NCBI GenBank assembly: GCA_002350725.1
Contig: DEFJ01000023.1
Coordinates: 1-5,751, forward strand
Length of the DNA stretch: 5,751 nt
Origin: Cyanobacteria bacterium UBA2855
GTDB taxonomy: Bacteria > Cyanobacteriota > Vampirovibrionia > Gastranaerophilales > Gastranaerophilaceae
Direction of reading: 5' to 3'
In this document: positions 5,201 through 5,751 of the stretch, piece by piece
Layout of the letters: the number at the start of each line of letters is the position of its first letter
Numbering within the stretch: position 1 is the first letter of the stretch
The notes under the pieces: model-generated
The model's database searches: none
The model's input: only the letters and a program-made list of their open reading frames with translations
Told to the model about the DNA's origin: nothing
Program-made: the position numbers and the translations under genes

Positions 5201-5689
5201 TTATACGCTATCAGGACTCCATAACATATGATAGGCTTTATGCTCTTTGCTCATTATAAAACCTACCGCTGCGTGAGTATAGCTATCTTTACGAACATAG
5301 TTTTTCAAGTAACGATATGTCCCTTTAGGAATAGTGACGGCATTTTTTTGAGGTCCATTATATCCTAAATCTTTGCTTCCATAATATCTATCAACCGTAT
5401 GCCAAATTTGTGAACCTTTAGTAGAAATATCAGCATTACTTGTTGATTTCTTTCTATGTACCCAACAAAAAACCGAACCACCTGAACTAGCTTTGTTATA
5501 GCAATATACAGATGTCGTGTTGTATTTTTTTCGATAAATATTAGAAAAAGCAGGTACTCCACCATCATTACTTTTCGCACTTATATCAATGGGTTTATCA
5601 CTGATGTCTTGTGCGGCATTTGATGAAAATATAGAACTTGAAATCAAGCAGAATACACATAACAACAAACAAACTATTTTTTTATACAT
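5201..5689 (-). CDS. Secreted bacteriocin-like protein with C-terminal WSPDSV
   Basis: A 162-residue preprotein. The N-terminus is a clear Sec signal: MYKK, a hydrophobic core at about 5-21, then SSNAAQD with cleavage likely after A25 or A26. The mature part is about 136 residues, basic, rich in Tyr, Ser, Lys and Asn, with no membrane helix and only two cysteines (C63 in VYCYN and C75 in VFCWV). These sit on neighbouring predicted strands and could form a disulfide. Later come PKGTYRYLKNYVRK (121-134) and the terminal LWSPDSV. The small all-beta look, the aromatic C-terminus and the ABC genes downstream recall lactococcin 972 and DUF2712-type exported peptides; this comparison is from memory and untested. 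There is no double-glycine leader, so export is by Sec and not by the operon's transporter. The ATG has AAGGAGG (5702-5696) 6 nt upstream. It is the first gene of the cluster, set apart from the others by a hairpin. A toxin or signal role is inference. Confidence 0.75.
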   Translation of the reverse strand: MYKKIVCLLLCVFCLISSSIFSSNAAQDISDKPIDISAKSNDGGVPAFSNIYRKKYNTTSVYCYNKASSGGSVFCWVHRKKSTSNADISTKGSQIWHTVDRYYGSKDLGYNGPQKNAVTIPKGTYRYLKNYVRKDSYTHAAVGFIMSKEHKAYHMLWSPDSV

Positions 5690-5695
5690 ATTTTT

Positions 5696-5702
5696 CCTCC
5701 TT
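5696..5702 (-). promoter_or_regulatory. Perfect Shine-Dalgarno AAGGAGG of the secreted-protein gene
   Basis: AAGGAGG lies 6 nt before the ATG at 5689-5687. It is the strongest ribosome binding site in the window. This fits a product made in larger amounts than the downstream transporter proteins, several of which use AGAGGT and non-AUG starts. Confidence 0.75.
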
Positions 5703-5729
5703 GAATTTTAAATATTTGTTATTTGTTGT

Positions 5730-5735
5730 TTTATA
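5730..5735 (-). promoter_or_regulatory. Possible -10 box (TATAAA) of the operon promoter
   Basis: TATAAA, preceded by AG, lies 40 nt upstream of the ATG of the secreted-protein gene and would place the transcription start near 5723. A -35 box at normal spacing would fall at or beyond the window end at 5751, so the promoter cannot be completed here. The sequence between is very AT-rich and offers other weak matches. Confidence 0.35.
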
Positions 5736-5751
5736 CTAATTTCTAATTAAA

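Noticed and set aside
1..5751. CRISPR arrays, tRNA or rRNA genes, insertion sequences, long direct repeats
   Set aside because: I looked by eye on both strands and saw none. The only strong repeats are the three inverted repeats already listed.

Overview
The window is AT-rich (about 30% G+C by eye). Its genes are tightly packed on the minus strand, with AGGAGG/AGAGGT-type ribosome binding sites and several GTG or TTG starts. This, plus the protein types, suggests a low-GC Firmicute, most likely a gut-type member of Clostridia. The organism assignment is inference; there is no marker gene here.

Layout, read in the direction of transcription from the right edge. (1) 5201-5689 encodes a Sec-secreted protein of 162 residues ending in WSPDSV. 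It has a perfect AAGGAGG site and a probable -10 box close to the window edge. (2) A perfect 15-bp inverted repeat at 5137-5171 lies just after it, and resembles a leaky terminator or an mRNA-stabilising hairpin. (3) Six genes follow with gaps of no more than about 22 nt, or with overlaps: a membrane-anchored extracellular protein (4435-5106), three ABC-2-type permeases (3596-4420, 2857-3609, 2022-2855), an ABC ATPase (1346-1999) and a second membrane-anchored extracellular protein (760-1344, DUF5028-like). (4) After a predicted promoter at 734-763 comes an XRE-family regulator (321-617), whose first helices lie in another frame from every usable start codon. (5) After an AT-rich hairpin and a perfect 19-bp dyad (252-270) comes a small zinc-ribbon protein (30-239).

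The most economical reading of genes 1-7 is a secreted-peptide (bacteriocin-like) operon. The first gene makes an exported product. The transporter has a glutamate in place of the Q-loop glutamine, as in the LanFEG/BcrAB immunity pumps, so it probably protects the producer from that product or a related membrane-active compound. The two anchored proteins may be accessory immunity or binding proteins on the outer face. No modification enzyme, leader peptidase or two-component system is visible; any of these could lie beyond 5751. The regulator and zinc-ribbon gene form a separate downstream unit, which may or may not belong to the same system.
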